This document shows, one piece after another, positions 24,060 to 36,462 of a stretch of DNA of 64,000 bases; positions within the stretch are counted from its first letter, which is position 1, and every line of letters starts with the position of its first letter. The DNA is taken from assembly GCA_036850595.1 (NCBI GenBank), contig CM072156.1, forward strand, positions 12,286,326-12,350,325, read 5' to 3'. A model generated the notes under the pieces. That model was not told the origin of the DNA. It saw only the letters and a list, made by a program, of their open reading frames with translations, and searched no databases. The position numbers and the translations under genes were made by a program. This DNA comes from Rhyacichthys aspro. Its lineage: Eukaryota; Chordata; Actinopteri; Gobiiformes; Rhyacichthyidae.

Positions 24060-25000
24060 ATTCAAATATGCCTTAAGGATTAGATATAAATACTGTTCAG
24101 CAGCTGCAGCGCATAATCACAAGGTGCATAAATGCAATTTTTGCACTACAGGTTTAAAGCTGACTATCAGCCTGTCTTCTAGGATATCTGTGCTCCGCTG
24201 GCTGTGATTATGCAAATACTATGCACTATAAATAAATTAGTATAATTGCATCTGAAATATGCTTTGAATCTTCCTTGAAGATGAAAGCATGTAAATAATA
24301 TATTTCATGTCACTGTATTATTCATTTTCTATTAATTACACACGCGTGTGCTTCCCCACAAAATGCTACAGACAATATTTCCATCTAAGTGGCTGTTGTA
24401 CCGCGTCTTAGGCGGTCGCTACTTAACTTGCTTTTAATCCTAAGTGTAACCATTGTACCCCCCTTCGACATAATATTCCAAACCTTATTTGTCTTTTGTT
24501 TATTTATTTATTTGGAATTGTTAAATGTTGAAAAAGTGCACACAAAGCCTTTGTGTCCACTGTTTGAAAATCCCTGAGAATTCCTCCTACCCACTATTTA
24601 TAATGCATAGAGGTGTCAGTATTATGGAGTATTTCATAAAAAGGGAGGGGCTTTTGCAAACGTTAAATAAGCATAAATACTGGAAATGTGTGGCGGGTAC
24701 AATTAAAATATGATTTTGTCCCCGCTCGTTGTAAAGCGTGGAGTGTTGAGGCCTCAATGCAATTTGAATACGGCAAATCATTTGAAAAATATATGCTGGT
24801 CAGCAATTAAATTATATGGGCTCCTGGAGCAGAGAGCCAGCAACACTGCAAATAGCATAGTGAGCAGTGGTTGCTACACTCGCATTAGCATCTGGCCCTT
24901 TTATGTAAATTTGATGAGAAAGGACTCATGCATATACGCCGTGGCTGGGGTGTACTCGCCTAATATCCTTATTAGAGAAGGCTGAATTAAATATTTATTA
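24060..25000. promoter_or_regulatory. candidate conserved non-coding cluster
   Basis: Two blocks (about 24090-24340 and 24700-24985) carry TAAT/ATTA cores, an octamer-like TTATGCAAAT (near 24206) and a low repeat content, the texture usual for developmental enhancers near neural genes. No coding pattern. Inference only. Confidence 0.3.
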
Positions 25001-25219
25001 GGGGGGCTAGGGGTTAGGAAGGTGGGCCTGTCCTGTGTTGTTGTAAGGACCTGAAGTGGAAGAAGGGGGAAAGGGAGGAGTATGAGTGTCTCTCTCTGCC
25101 TCAAGGTGCCACCATCTTAAGGCGTTTGGCAGTAGTGTGAGTGTGAGGAGGGTAGACCTAAAATGTCCGCTGGCATAGACACATGCACGCGTTCTCATTA
25201 TTTCATACAAATTTCGTTG

Positions 25220-25400
25220 CCGTTCACAGGCAGCCAAACCCAGCCTTGAAAGTCATTTATTCAATTACTGTCACCGGCTGCTTTGCATGCTGAGAATTTC
25301 ATTTGCACGTATTAATTCCCTCGATTACCGTTGTTATTCTGCTTTCCAACGGTCGCCAATTATTGGATCCGGGGTTTATATACAACATCTGGTACATGAA
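25220..25400. promoter_or_regulatory. candidate conserved non-coding element
   Basis: A block rich in ATTA/CAATTA, TTTGCAT and CCAATTA cores within plain DNA; non-coding. Conservation is untested. Confidence 0.3.
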
Positions 25401-26299
25401 ATATTTGGATTTACAGTATCCCAGGATTTGTAGTTAGCCATTTCGATTAAAACGCAAGCTAACTGTAATTGAACTGTAACAATTTTCATGGGCCACACAG
25501 AATCCTTTTTATATTTTTATGTCCAAGATTGTCTGATAAATGTTTCAGTTTACAAAACATACAAAATGTGCTCACAAAATTATCAGCTCATGTTGTTTGT
25601 TTATTTTATGTTTATTTATAGAGTAGGTACCACCCTCAAAACTGGCACAATAGATTAACACGAAGCAATTTAATGTATATTCAATATTATATTCATGTAA
25701 CAAACTTGTTTCAGCTGACCTCCCTTATCTGTTAATTATCATAAATGTCCTTAGTGAGGTGGCATACGCACACATCCGCACACATCCGCACACACACTAA
25801 CACACAACGTGCATGCAGCACATCAACACACATTGTTCAGCGAGATACAGACACAGCATTAGCATTTCCTTTCATCCTCAAGTGCTCCTGAGGCATGGCA
25901 TAAAGTACAATGTGCAGAAAATTATTCAAAACGAATTATTCCACACATCATAACCATTTTTGCATGCATTCACACATACGTATACATTTATAGAATAACA
26001 GTTTTATCTAGCTTATAGGTATAAGCTCTTCAGCTGCTTGAGAGGGATGTCACCTGAGCTAATTTACTATTAGAAAATAGGATTAAATTGGTGGTGTGTG
26101 CATATATGGAGCTGTTTCTGTGGCTTCATCTTCTGTCAGATGCTGTACATAGAAGCCATTGTGTTTCCAACAGAAATGTTTATGTAGAAAATGTTTGAGC
26201 CACACGTCCATGTGTAGTCTGCTGCGGGTTTCTTTTTGCATGCATATATGTGTATGATATCTGATGTTCCCCTCCTCCCCATTTGGTTACAGTGGTACG

Positions 26300-26460
26300 G
26301 CCCGGCTTGCTGCCAACAAACTGAGAATAATTAAACGACTGCATGTTTGAGCTTGGCGTTGCCTAATGGATTGTTACCGGGAGGAAATGAGACAGGCAGC
26401 ATGGGGGAGCTGGGTGGCAAAGCAGACCTCGACTTTGGGTAATGAAATACTATAAGCCAT
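26300..26460. promoter_or_regulatory. candidate conserved non-coding element
   Basis: It contains AATAATTAAACGACTGCATG-type homeodomain cores and a CCTAATGGATTGTTA stretch with SOX (ATTGTT) and TAAT cores. Inference from composition. Confidence 0.25.
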
Positions 26461-27429
26461 CGGGGTGGAGGGTGGAGGCACCTTTTATGAAGGAAATGCT
26501 TTTGTTCTATGACCCCTTCTTTTTGTCATAGGTAGGTGCAATTGCTGGGTATTGATGTGAGAAAAGTAGTAAGGAGAAACAATCGAGGATATTTTTCAAT
26601 CATTGCCTCTGACTGAACGTTTTTGTTTTCTTCCACTTAGTAATGATCTGTGCTCTAGTGTGCATATGATGTTGCGTGATATGAAAACATGATACGTATG
26701 CATGGCCGTGATTTGCATTGGGCATCCGCTGCATCTTTACATCGTAGCATTAGAGCAGGGGGCTGATCCTTGGCACAGCCGTTTCTCCTGTATCCCCCAC
26801 ACCACATGGAGGCTGGGAGTGGGGGGGTAGGAGGGTAGAGGAGCAGAACAGAGATGGGATGAGACAAGCCACACAAGCCGCAAAGGGAACAGGGTGAATG
26901 GACAGGGGGGAATGCTACATAGTTAGCCTAAACCCTGCCGTAGGGATAAAAAAGCCACACAGGACATGCATCCACACACATGCATTGGTTTGTCCCACAA
27001 CCACAAGACACACACAACACTGCAATAGGGAATATGAGGAAATTATACAGATAAAGGCATTCCAATTGTTTTATTGATTCATTGATTTGTATCTTATACG
27101 GATTAATCTTTGTGTAATGCATTCATTGTCCTGTAATAAAAAAACAAAACAAACAAAAATGAGACAATAAATTTTTTAAAATGCAATCCTTGTGTATTAT
27201 CATTTATTCATGTGTGTCTGAGTGTCTTTTACTATGGTATAGGGGAGAACAGAACTGTCTTTAATGGTTAATAGCAGTGTTGAATGCTATTTTTATTTAC
27301 AAAATCTATCTTAAAACGGACGGAATGCCACACAGAGTACGGGAGAAAATATGAACAGGGAAAAAAACAAAGTAAATTTATTAACTGATAAAAGTGTATA
27401 AGCAGCTGAACAGTAGATTGACTTTTATC

Positions 27430-27539
27430 AGGTCACTGCAATGGTGCTCTGAAGAGGTCAAACTCAACACACTTCTACATCCTCTAATGGCTACCTTTGA
27501 CCTAAAATGGACTTGTCCTCTGACCTTGACCTCTGACCT
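27430..27539. promoter_or_regulatory. cluster of six nuclear-receptor half-sites
   Basis: AGGTCA occurs at 27430-27435 and 27455-27460; TGACCT at 27498-27503, 27521-27526, 27527-27532 and 27534-27539. The last three form DR0 and DR1 direct repeats on the minus strand. The cluster lies 336-445 bp upstream of the lncRNA exon at 27875. Confidence 0.4.
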
Positions 27540-27874
27540 GCTGCCCTCCAGTGAGCTGAGACAGAGGTTACAAGTGGTCAGGTTCAATAACATGGCTATA
27601 GAAACAGCAACAGTGCAAACTAAATCAGCTTTGGCAGAGTTTTTTTTTAAATACATAATAAAAAAAATAATAGAATAAACTATGAAGTCAATTGAATTAC
27701 ATCATCAAAATACAAATAATGCCATTTTTAGATCAAATATACTATATATATTCTAGTGTAAAACTAAATCAAAGAAAACTTTTTTGGGGGAATTTTAAAC
27801 AAACATTTCTATTGTAACTGGAATGTCTGTAAAGGTGTGGAATATACATTAATACTTGTCTATCTCTCTTGCAG

Positions 27875-27970
27875 TAACGATGGATAAAGGAAGCTGTAGA
27901 AAGTGACAAGAACGAGGAGAGAGGTCAGCATGAGCTCGTATGGATTGTGTCTGTACTGGTTCTATATAAG
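27875..27970 (+). ncRNA. lncRNA internal exon 1 (96 nt)
   Basis: The acceptor has a clean pyrimidine tract (tctatctctcttgcag) and the donor is ataag|gtgagttt. It holds an 8-codon frame at 27880-27906 (MDKGSCRK, stop) and an ATG at 27930 open to the exon end. Confidence 0.65.
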
Positions 27971-30900
27971 GTGAGTTTGATTATGTGTCACTGTGTATGT
28001 TTAAGGTCCACATGCATAGGTACCTCTGTGGTCATGAAAAATCCAGACAAAATGTAAGATCCAGTGTGTATTGTTATCCTAAATATTACAATGACTTATT
28101 TTATCAACAAGACATAACTCGATTCTTGTGGTTTTACCTTGAGATAATATATAATAGAGGCCCGTGAGAATAGATTTTTTTTATCTGTGCTGATTTGTGA
28201 CTATTCTGTTCTAAATGTGTCACTGTCAGTCATAACATGCAGAAAAATGGTGGCTATGACATGCTTCCTTTGGTTGAAAACCAATAATATACACAGGCAT
28301 ATTTTAGAAAAAATAAAAAAGAGACCCTGGTGATTCTGTGTGGTCCTTGTCAAGAGTTCTTTGATGCTACAGTTTAAGTCTCAGCAATGCCTCAAGAACA
28401 AGAAGCTGAGTGAAGAGAAGAGGGGGTAAATCAGCACCCATGGGTCTTACTGTGCGGTGGTCTTAGTCGACCTAATTACTCCCAACACTCACACACGTTT
28501 GGGGGACCTCTCAGAAAAGCCAATTAGAAGGGCAGGGCAAGTCACTGGGTGATGTTACCACAGAGAGATGAACGTTTCCTCCTGGGCGTCTACAAATCAC
28601 CTTTCTCTTCAGAAGTAACTTAAACATTTGTTTTACAGCCTTAACTTCAAAAGTTCAACCAAATATTGCTGGATTGTAGTTTAATTTACAGTATATTACA
28701 TTTTAACTTACACTTTTGGTAGCAGGGTTTTTCTATTTGTAACAGAAACATTAGTTTGATTTTATTGAAAATGTGTCATGTAAGATTAAATCTTTAGGCC
28801 ATTGCAAAACAAATTGTGTTAAATTTGACAGACTCGAGTCGAGTAATGTTCACATAAGAGAACATCAGTAACAAAAATAACACTGACAGACCACACAGCT
28901 GAAGCTAATAGCCCAAAGTAGGTTATTTATTTATTTTTTTATTTTTTTTTTACTCACACAATTTACTTTGCATTATTCATTTAAAGACACAGACATTAGT
29001 CTTAGTTCTTTTGCACATGTAACTCACATCAATTTGACAGGTTCAACAACTGTTGTCCAGGTTTCTACATCCGGCACTTTCACAAAGGCAGAAAATATTT
29101 CTAAATAAATAAAACAATGCTGGCAATGGTGTTTATTGTGCAGTATGTTTGCCCCGCATCACCTCATTGCCTATGCTCAACCATCAGACTTGCATATTTG
29201 CGGTACAGATACTTTCTATTAGGGTGACAGCAGGCGTAAGCATTTATAATGTTGCACCCGCATCGTGACTATAAAGCCTCCAGTCCTTATGTATCACCAG
29301 AGCTAGCTCCCAGCGATTAATGAAGTCATCTGCATGTGTCTACATGATTAAGGAGTACTAGCGGACCATTGTGTGTGTGTGCGTGTGTGTGTCATCGTCG
29401 CCGATAAAAAAGCAGAGAAATAAAGATGTCAGCATACAGATAGGATGTAATATATTTACAAAATGCCCAAATTGGTGCATTATAACATGTGAAATTTTCA
29501 TTCATTATTGTCAGAATTAAAAAAGAAAGAATTAGTAGGAAATTGAGGGGAAAAAAATCAAACATTATTTATCCTTATAATTCCGAATATCGATTTTTTT
29601 TTCCTTTCATGATTCATTTTCCATCGGTAATTTTCCTATTTGTCAAGTAATTCCAATTATCATGCTTGAATGCAAACCTTTCCCTGTGCTATATATTGCA
29701 GAAGCTCATGCCTCTTAGCGATAGCACAATATGTCCACGGTTGCTCAAAAATTCGAGGCAACTACTACATGGCCATGTTTCCCCTCATTTTGATGCACTA
29801 CATTATCATACGTGAATAGGAAAAGGGGGTGGATATTTTTAAGAATATGTATTTATTATTAAAGCAGTTTTTTCATCTTCTGCGTCATCGTGCAGTTATA
29901 GCAAAGCATATGCACATTGTAGAAAAAAATGCTAATGAATGCAAATCACTCGCAGCAAGTAACAGCAATGTGGCAGGAAGGGGGTCAGTACTTGGCACAC
30001 AGCACACATCTGACACATCATACTCTAGGTATGTGTGTGTGTGTGTGTCTGTGTGTATGTGTGTGTGCTGTTTAAACGTACGATGATTTGGAATCCGTAT
30101 CAAAATGTCTGCTTTGAAGAGTGCTTTATAATCCAGTGTCTGCAATGGATACAGTATCAACAGCAGTAGAGTTAGTGGGTCTGAATATTGTGACTAGTAC
30201 ATATATATTTAACACACTGTCAGACAACCACACACTATGCTCCGGGGTTGTGTTTATTATATCTGTGTAGGTTCCTGTTACATTTGTGTGAACAAGTCTC
30301 TATTTTGCTCAAAGCTTCAGAAGGAATACATTTTGTTAAACTGTAGAAAATAAACCATTGAGTGTTAGGGCCATACTAGAAATGTTGCAGCAATAATGTT
30401 CATGCCAAGTTATTTTCTGAAATATACTACAACTGTGGTCTAACACTTTAAGTAGAATAATTCATGAGGTACTGAACCAAAATAGTTGTTCTCTTAATTA
30501 GTCAAAAGAGGCCACAAACCATTTGAAAAACACATTATTTATATGAAAATGTTTGCATTCATATGGATGTGGTTCAGTGAACTATCTGTTTGTTTTAGCC
30601 TTGCATATATAAAATCCTATTTAAATAATGCCCACCTCTTTCAGACACACACGTGGACTAAGCGCAGACACAATATGGTAGGGGAGAAAAGGGGGAGGGC
30701 ACAGGCAGACATTCACTATTGTGCATAATGATGTTAACATTCCTGCATGTCTAATGCTGAGGATATTGAGACAGACACTGGCTGGTCGGTGGTCTTGCGA
30801 GGTGATGTGTGTGCTCATGGCTGCAAACTGTAGCTGTGCATAATCGTATATTAATTGTGGCCTCTGTCTGGCTCGTGGTGTTGGGGCTCCTTGCCGAGGT

Positions 30901-33900
30901 TGCTACTTTGAAGGGAATGCTAATCTCATCAAACAAATGCAAGATCACACTCCTCTTTATTTTTCAGTCTGCTAGCACAAAAGTATATGAATATATGACA
31001 GAAAACAAGTTTTTTTGTTTTTATAGGGTTTGTACAATTGTTTTAATTTACACAGCGCAATTTACATGACAAGATTTTAGAAGTGATATTGCATGATAAC
31101 CCATACTGTTGCATTGTCTTTCTCACCGAGGTTTCAGAAGGAAGAGCTTTGATGCTATATCTTCATTGCAAACACAAGCACAAGTAATATCACTGCTGTT
31201 AGTTATATATTTCCAATCCCTCCCAGGTAGCTGCAAACATGATGTGGAAGTAGAGAAAGGAGGGGAGCCATTTGAAAATGGAGGCCGACATCATAAAAGA
31301 TGGAAACAAAGAGCAACGTACAGCATACAATGAGGGAGACGGGGAAAAGATGAAGCTCATTTTTCCGTGGGCACCCAGTGGTGTCTGCATTGCAGATCAC
31401 TGAAATCCCCCTCGAATGCGTCCATGAGCTTAAGGGGGAGTGGGGTGGGGAAGGGTGAACAAGGGATGGGTTTATGCTATCTCTGCTTTTGTACACTTTG
31501 TGTTTTTTTTTTTTTTTCCTACCCCTACCGAAATATATTTTTTTCTGTCTGCATCAAATGTCAAGTTAATTTCCTGGTGCTATGAGGGATGTGTCCTCCC
31601 CTTCAGTATGTGTGGCAGGGTGGTGGATGGTGGCAGGGGGCTGCTGTGTTGTGTATGCATGCATGTGTGTATGTCTGTATGGGTGAACAGGGAAAGGGAA
31701 TGGGGCATAGTGAGAGACGAGAGGTAACAATGTTGTCCAGGACTCAGAGAAGTGTGTGGAGAGGCCCAATTTTTTTCAATCATATTGATCCAATCATTGA
31801 TAGATGCTGTTGTTATTGTATGCCTGCTTTTATTTGAAGGTTCATGTTAATACAGTCCTTAATACAGTAATTCAGGGTTCTTAGAGAAAGCCACAAAAAA
31901 GCAGACACCATCTGTATACACCCTCAGCTATTTCTCAACATTATATCTGAGAGTGCAGAGAAATTTTCTGCATCTCTCTGATCAACTGTTCTCTTTTCCC
32001 TGCACTGTATACAACAACATCTCATTATCGACTGATATCTAGTAGCAGATGTTTAACATTGCTCCTCTTTTAACCTTGTTGCTTGGCAATGGCAATGCCT
32101 GTGTCCTTCTGCCTTCCAAGCCCTTTAATTCTGAGTTTCCTTCATAATTGAGTAACCCTGCCCCCTTGTAGCATTATATCTACTATAGTTTTAGACAAAT
32201 TCAAACTTGTAAACTCCCTTCTCTATAGTAAACACAGTTGTACTGTAGCTATGCTTTCCATCTTGTTTGCTTCCAGCTGTGTAAGACTATAGATATAATT
32301 GACATAGCTCCCTTGTATGAAGATCTAGTGTGTGTAGTATGTATGACATAGCCTATACAGTATAGATTTGGTTTTGCCAAGTGTGAAATGCCTTATTGCA
32401 AAGAAAGGATAATGCATTTGTCTGTCATGCTTACATGCTGATCTACTCTGGTGCCCCACAAATGTCCCATCCCATAACCCAGAAAAAATTACACCAGTCC
32501 AACCTAATTACGCACATTCATGTTGCTGCTTTGCATACTGCTTGTTGCATAGCTCTGTTACAAGCCATAGAGCTGAGTGATGAGGGATGTGGTTGAGTGA
32601 AAGGGCTTTCAATCCACTGATTCACTATGTCTGTGCCAAACACATCCGTTTGATAACACTACCTCTGTGCAATTTCTTATGATCTGAGACTATTATGAGA
32701 GGACTGTATTCCCTTCTTTCTTGCAGTCTGTCACTGTCCTAGTGCCTGCAGCATATTCAAATCTAGTAGAAATTTTAATAGAAATTTGCTAGCTTTGTCC
32801 TAGATTATGAAGGTCATTTTGGAAGAAAATGGCTCAGGGTAAACCAATTGTTCTGTATGCTTTTGACATGTATCAAGCATTTTTTTCATTTACAAATAAT
32901 ATCCATAACACATCGGACTAGTGAAAAAGCCATTCATCCATTTACCAGCACTACATTTTTCAAATAATGACTGGCATACTCAATGTCCCTCTCTCTAACA
33001 GTAATTCTTCCTTCTTTTCGACTTAACTAAAGTCATTTGATTCTGTATTAAGTAATGGGCACAATTATCACACCCTTTTTTTAATTCAGTACTAAATTTG
33101 GTTTTAATGAAATGCAGCATCCTCTCTTGTAAACAGCTATTGCTCAGACCAAAACCCAAACAACAATCCTCCTTTTGTCCCAACTGAAGGCAGTTAAGGT
33201 TGGAAGAGAGAGTAGGAACCTGACAAAGGGGAACAAAGAGAAGGATAGGAGGGAATAGGTGAATCTCTGATCCCATTTACTGCCGTCATCTTTTTTCCCA
33301 CGCTTTTTAAAGGTGTCTTCACCACAATCCTGCTCTTGTCTTCATGTCCATTGTCCATCACATTTCCCCACACTTCTTCCTCTCTGTACACCTTCTCTGC
33401 CCCTTCTTTTTGTTCTTCGTTCCCCCTATTTTTTATACGTGGTGTATGGTGAAGGATGCTTCGGCTGTCATAGCACCTTTGCATCACCTCTCTCATCCAG
33501 TGAGAGAAGGGCAGAGAAAAAAGCGGCCCTCGCTGAGGAGAGGGAGGGCGATGGAAGCAGGAGGTTGAAAAAGGCCAGAAGCAAGACAAAAGGGAAAGAT
33601 CATGCTGTTTCCTGACTTAATGACTATGGCCTAAAGATGATTACAATAGAATACATTAGGCTTGTGTGAGTCAAAGCAATCAATTAGCAAAGAGCTTCCT
33701 ATGGGCACGCAATCATTTCAGCTCATGCATTGGTGCATTCATAGCCAAAGCGGGTGACCCAAGAAATCCTCTTCACTTTCACGTTTTCCCACCGTCAATG
33801 CCCAACGGCTACAAAAGATTTGCTTCCATTTCTCAGTGTGAAAGAGGACAGTATTAAATTTCTATTTCAGCCACATTCATTCCATGATTATTGAAATATT

Positions 33901-36429
33901 AGTCAGGTTCCACTTGCATCAAAGTCTTGGCTCATTGTAAAACACGTGTCCGTGCTTCAAAGTGCTCATATAGTGGATATATATTAGCCAAGGTTCTTCC
34001 CCAAATTTTATTTAGATTCATCCCATGTGGCGCTTATTGGACTTCCATTTAATGCCTCCCTCTGACAAAACTATACCAACTAGTGCTTGACTCTACAAGA
34101 TGGGAATCACACATAACTGCATCTCTGTGAGTGACATTGACAATTGCATGCCAAATTGTCACCCAAGTCCTATCAGCAATTCATACAGTAGTTGAGTGAA
34201 ATTCCTTCATCCTTTTTCCACCATGTTTTCTCCTTTTTCCCATGCCAGCTAAAGGAATAGCTTCAGATAATGGCAGCAATCTATATAGTGAAAGAGGCAA
34301 GGAACAACTCTCCTATAACATGGGCACAAATCGTCTCTGTGGTTGTGGATGTGTAAAGGCCGTGGGGATGAGTAGAAACACTGCTTTTACATTGAAGTGT
34401 TGCATGATGCAGGAAGGAAACAATGAGGAATGAGGGAATAAGGGAGAAAGAAAGACATGTATTTATTAAGAATGGGCCTTTTTCTGGAAATAGAGCGCGC
34501 TGTGAGGAAGATGCCCTTAGCTTAAGAGTTAGGCTGTTGCTAGTTCTGCTCCAGTCAAAGCTACTTGTGAAACCGCAGGCAGTTAGCGGCGTGTTTCAGA
34601 TTTGACAACAATGCGATTGCTTTAACATTACCGCTGTAAACAAGATGCTGTTCCTCTGATTGGCTGCTCCTTACATGTGCTTCATCCAAATAGTGACCAA
34701 GTTTTCATCTAAAGTACCTGCCCTTTGCAAACGCTTTCTTTGGAACTTCTTTGTTAACATTTCTTTTCTGTTTAAGTAAAAGTGTGTGCTATTGTGTTTG
34801 TACAAAAGCAAACTATACTGCTTTCAGTTATTCTACAAAAAAACCATTGCATTTCAAGGTTGCTGGTTTTATAAAAGTAGTCTATGGTCCTAAGTGTCTC
34901 TGTTTGTGTACGTTACATATGTATCACAATTGACATATTGGACATTACAGTTGTTTTATTTGTTAAAATGCTACAACATGGCATAGCTTGACCTTTGAAA
35001 CAGAAAAAATAGCCTTGTATTTTATCATTTTTCTCAGTATTTTGTTTTGTTATTTTCATTTGAATAATCAAGTATACAGGCTTGTCTTGGATATCTTCTG
35101 TATTTAAAGATGTGGAGGGCATATTGTTCTTTCTACTTCTGATTCTAATCTCTGGTGAATGAAGAACAATGGCAGCGGAGGGTTTGTGAAGAAGTGTTGT
35201 ACCAAGTCATGTCCTTGAGTGCTGCATCTGACTATATCTGGCTTAAGGAACAGCTTAATTGAGCCATCCACCGGCCAGGCCTCTAATAAGTGAAATTTAT
35301 TGTGGTAGTTCTGGCAACCGGCTATTGACAATACATTTACTCTGCACTAATCCGACAGTATTTTACCTGGATTAGTGCCTTCTTATTTGGCTTTTCTCCC
35401 TAAACTTTGGAGCGTTGTTTATGTTAGCCTGTAATGTCAGCTCCCCCCATCCTCTTGATCATCTCCAGAGCTCTCACGGCTGGGTCTCTGAGTACAGGTA
35501 GTCATGCTGCTGACATTTGTGTCCAAGCCAGGCCTGGTGACATGGCCTTTACCACCCCTTGCTGAGTTCTTCTTCACTATCCCACACCCCCCACTGCCAA
35601 TCTTAACCCACAGAGTCCTCTTCATCAGGAAGAGTATGAGCCTGTGGGTGTTTGTGTGTCTGGGTGTGCAGGTGGGACCATTCTGTGTGTCCAGCATCTG
35701 TGTTTAAGTCATGTCCAGATCAGCCATGTTGGTGCATGTCTGTAGCCTGTGTACACAGTGGGGGACCTTGTAGAGAGCAAGCTTCTTCCCTTGCCATATT
35801 CAGGCTTGTGGGTACATCACAGTAGGCATTCGATGTGAGTGAGAGTAAAAACAGTTTATATACAAAATGCTGACAAATGGAATATCCATTCAAATCTATT
35901 TGTAATATGTGTTTTATGATATATATCCCATAAAACACATATACACACAATTTATTCTGATAATAAAACACTGGTTCTGTTGCCACCATCGGACACAAAC
36001 TGTTGTATGTGTTGTAATAGAGGATAATGGGGGATAAAAATACATTAAGAAACTGCATTTTTCTTTTTTTTTCATATTTTACATGAAATAATTTTCACCT
36101 AGCACTAGCATTAATCATCAACAAATAAATAATAGTAACAAATGTCATATTTACAAGTAAATAGTTGGCTATTGTGACAAAAAAACCTGCAAACACTGCT
36201 TGTATAAAACGTTTTAGTGTAACATGGCCTTAACTTGATGGTAACCAGATTTGGTACACCAAACCTGAGCACAAAATAACCAAAAAAGAAATAAATATGT
36301 TTCTAATGTGGCAATTATGGTGTCTACAATTTACATTTTATAATACTTAAAAAATGAACATTGACTGAATTTTGGAAGATGTATGGTTTTCATACACATA
36401 GTGCAAAGGTGTATTGTGCTCACTACCAA

Positions 36430-36462
<33 letters not shown>

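Larger units (their letters stand above)
19500..27874 (+). other. putative lncRNA intron or intergenic DNA with candidate enhancers
   Basis: No protein-coding exon was seen. It holds a TCC-rich tract (22787-22820), AT-rich DNA and several homeodomain/POU-motif-rich blocks listed separately. The 140-codon frame at 21220-21642 has no recognisable domain and no splice context. Confidence 0.5.

Noticed and set aside
33194..33615. Overlapping frames of 131, 100 and 74 codons
   Set aside because: They arise from a purine/pyrimidine-biased tract that lacks stops on both strands.
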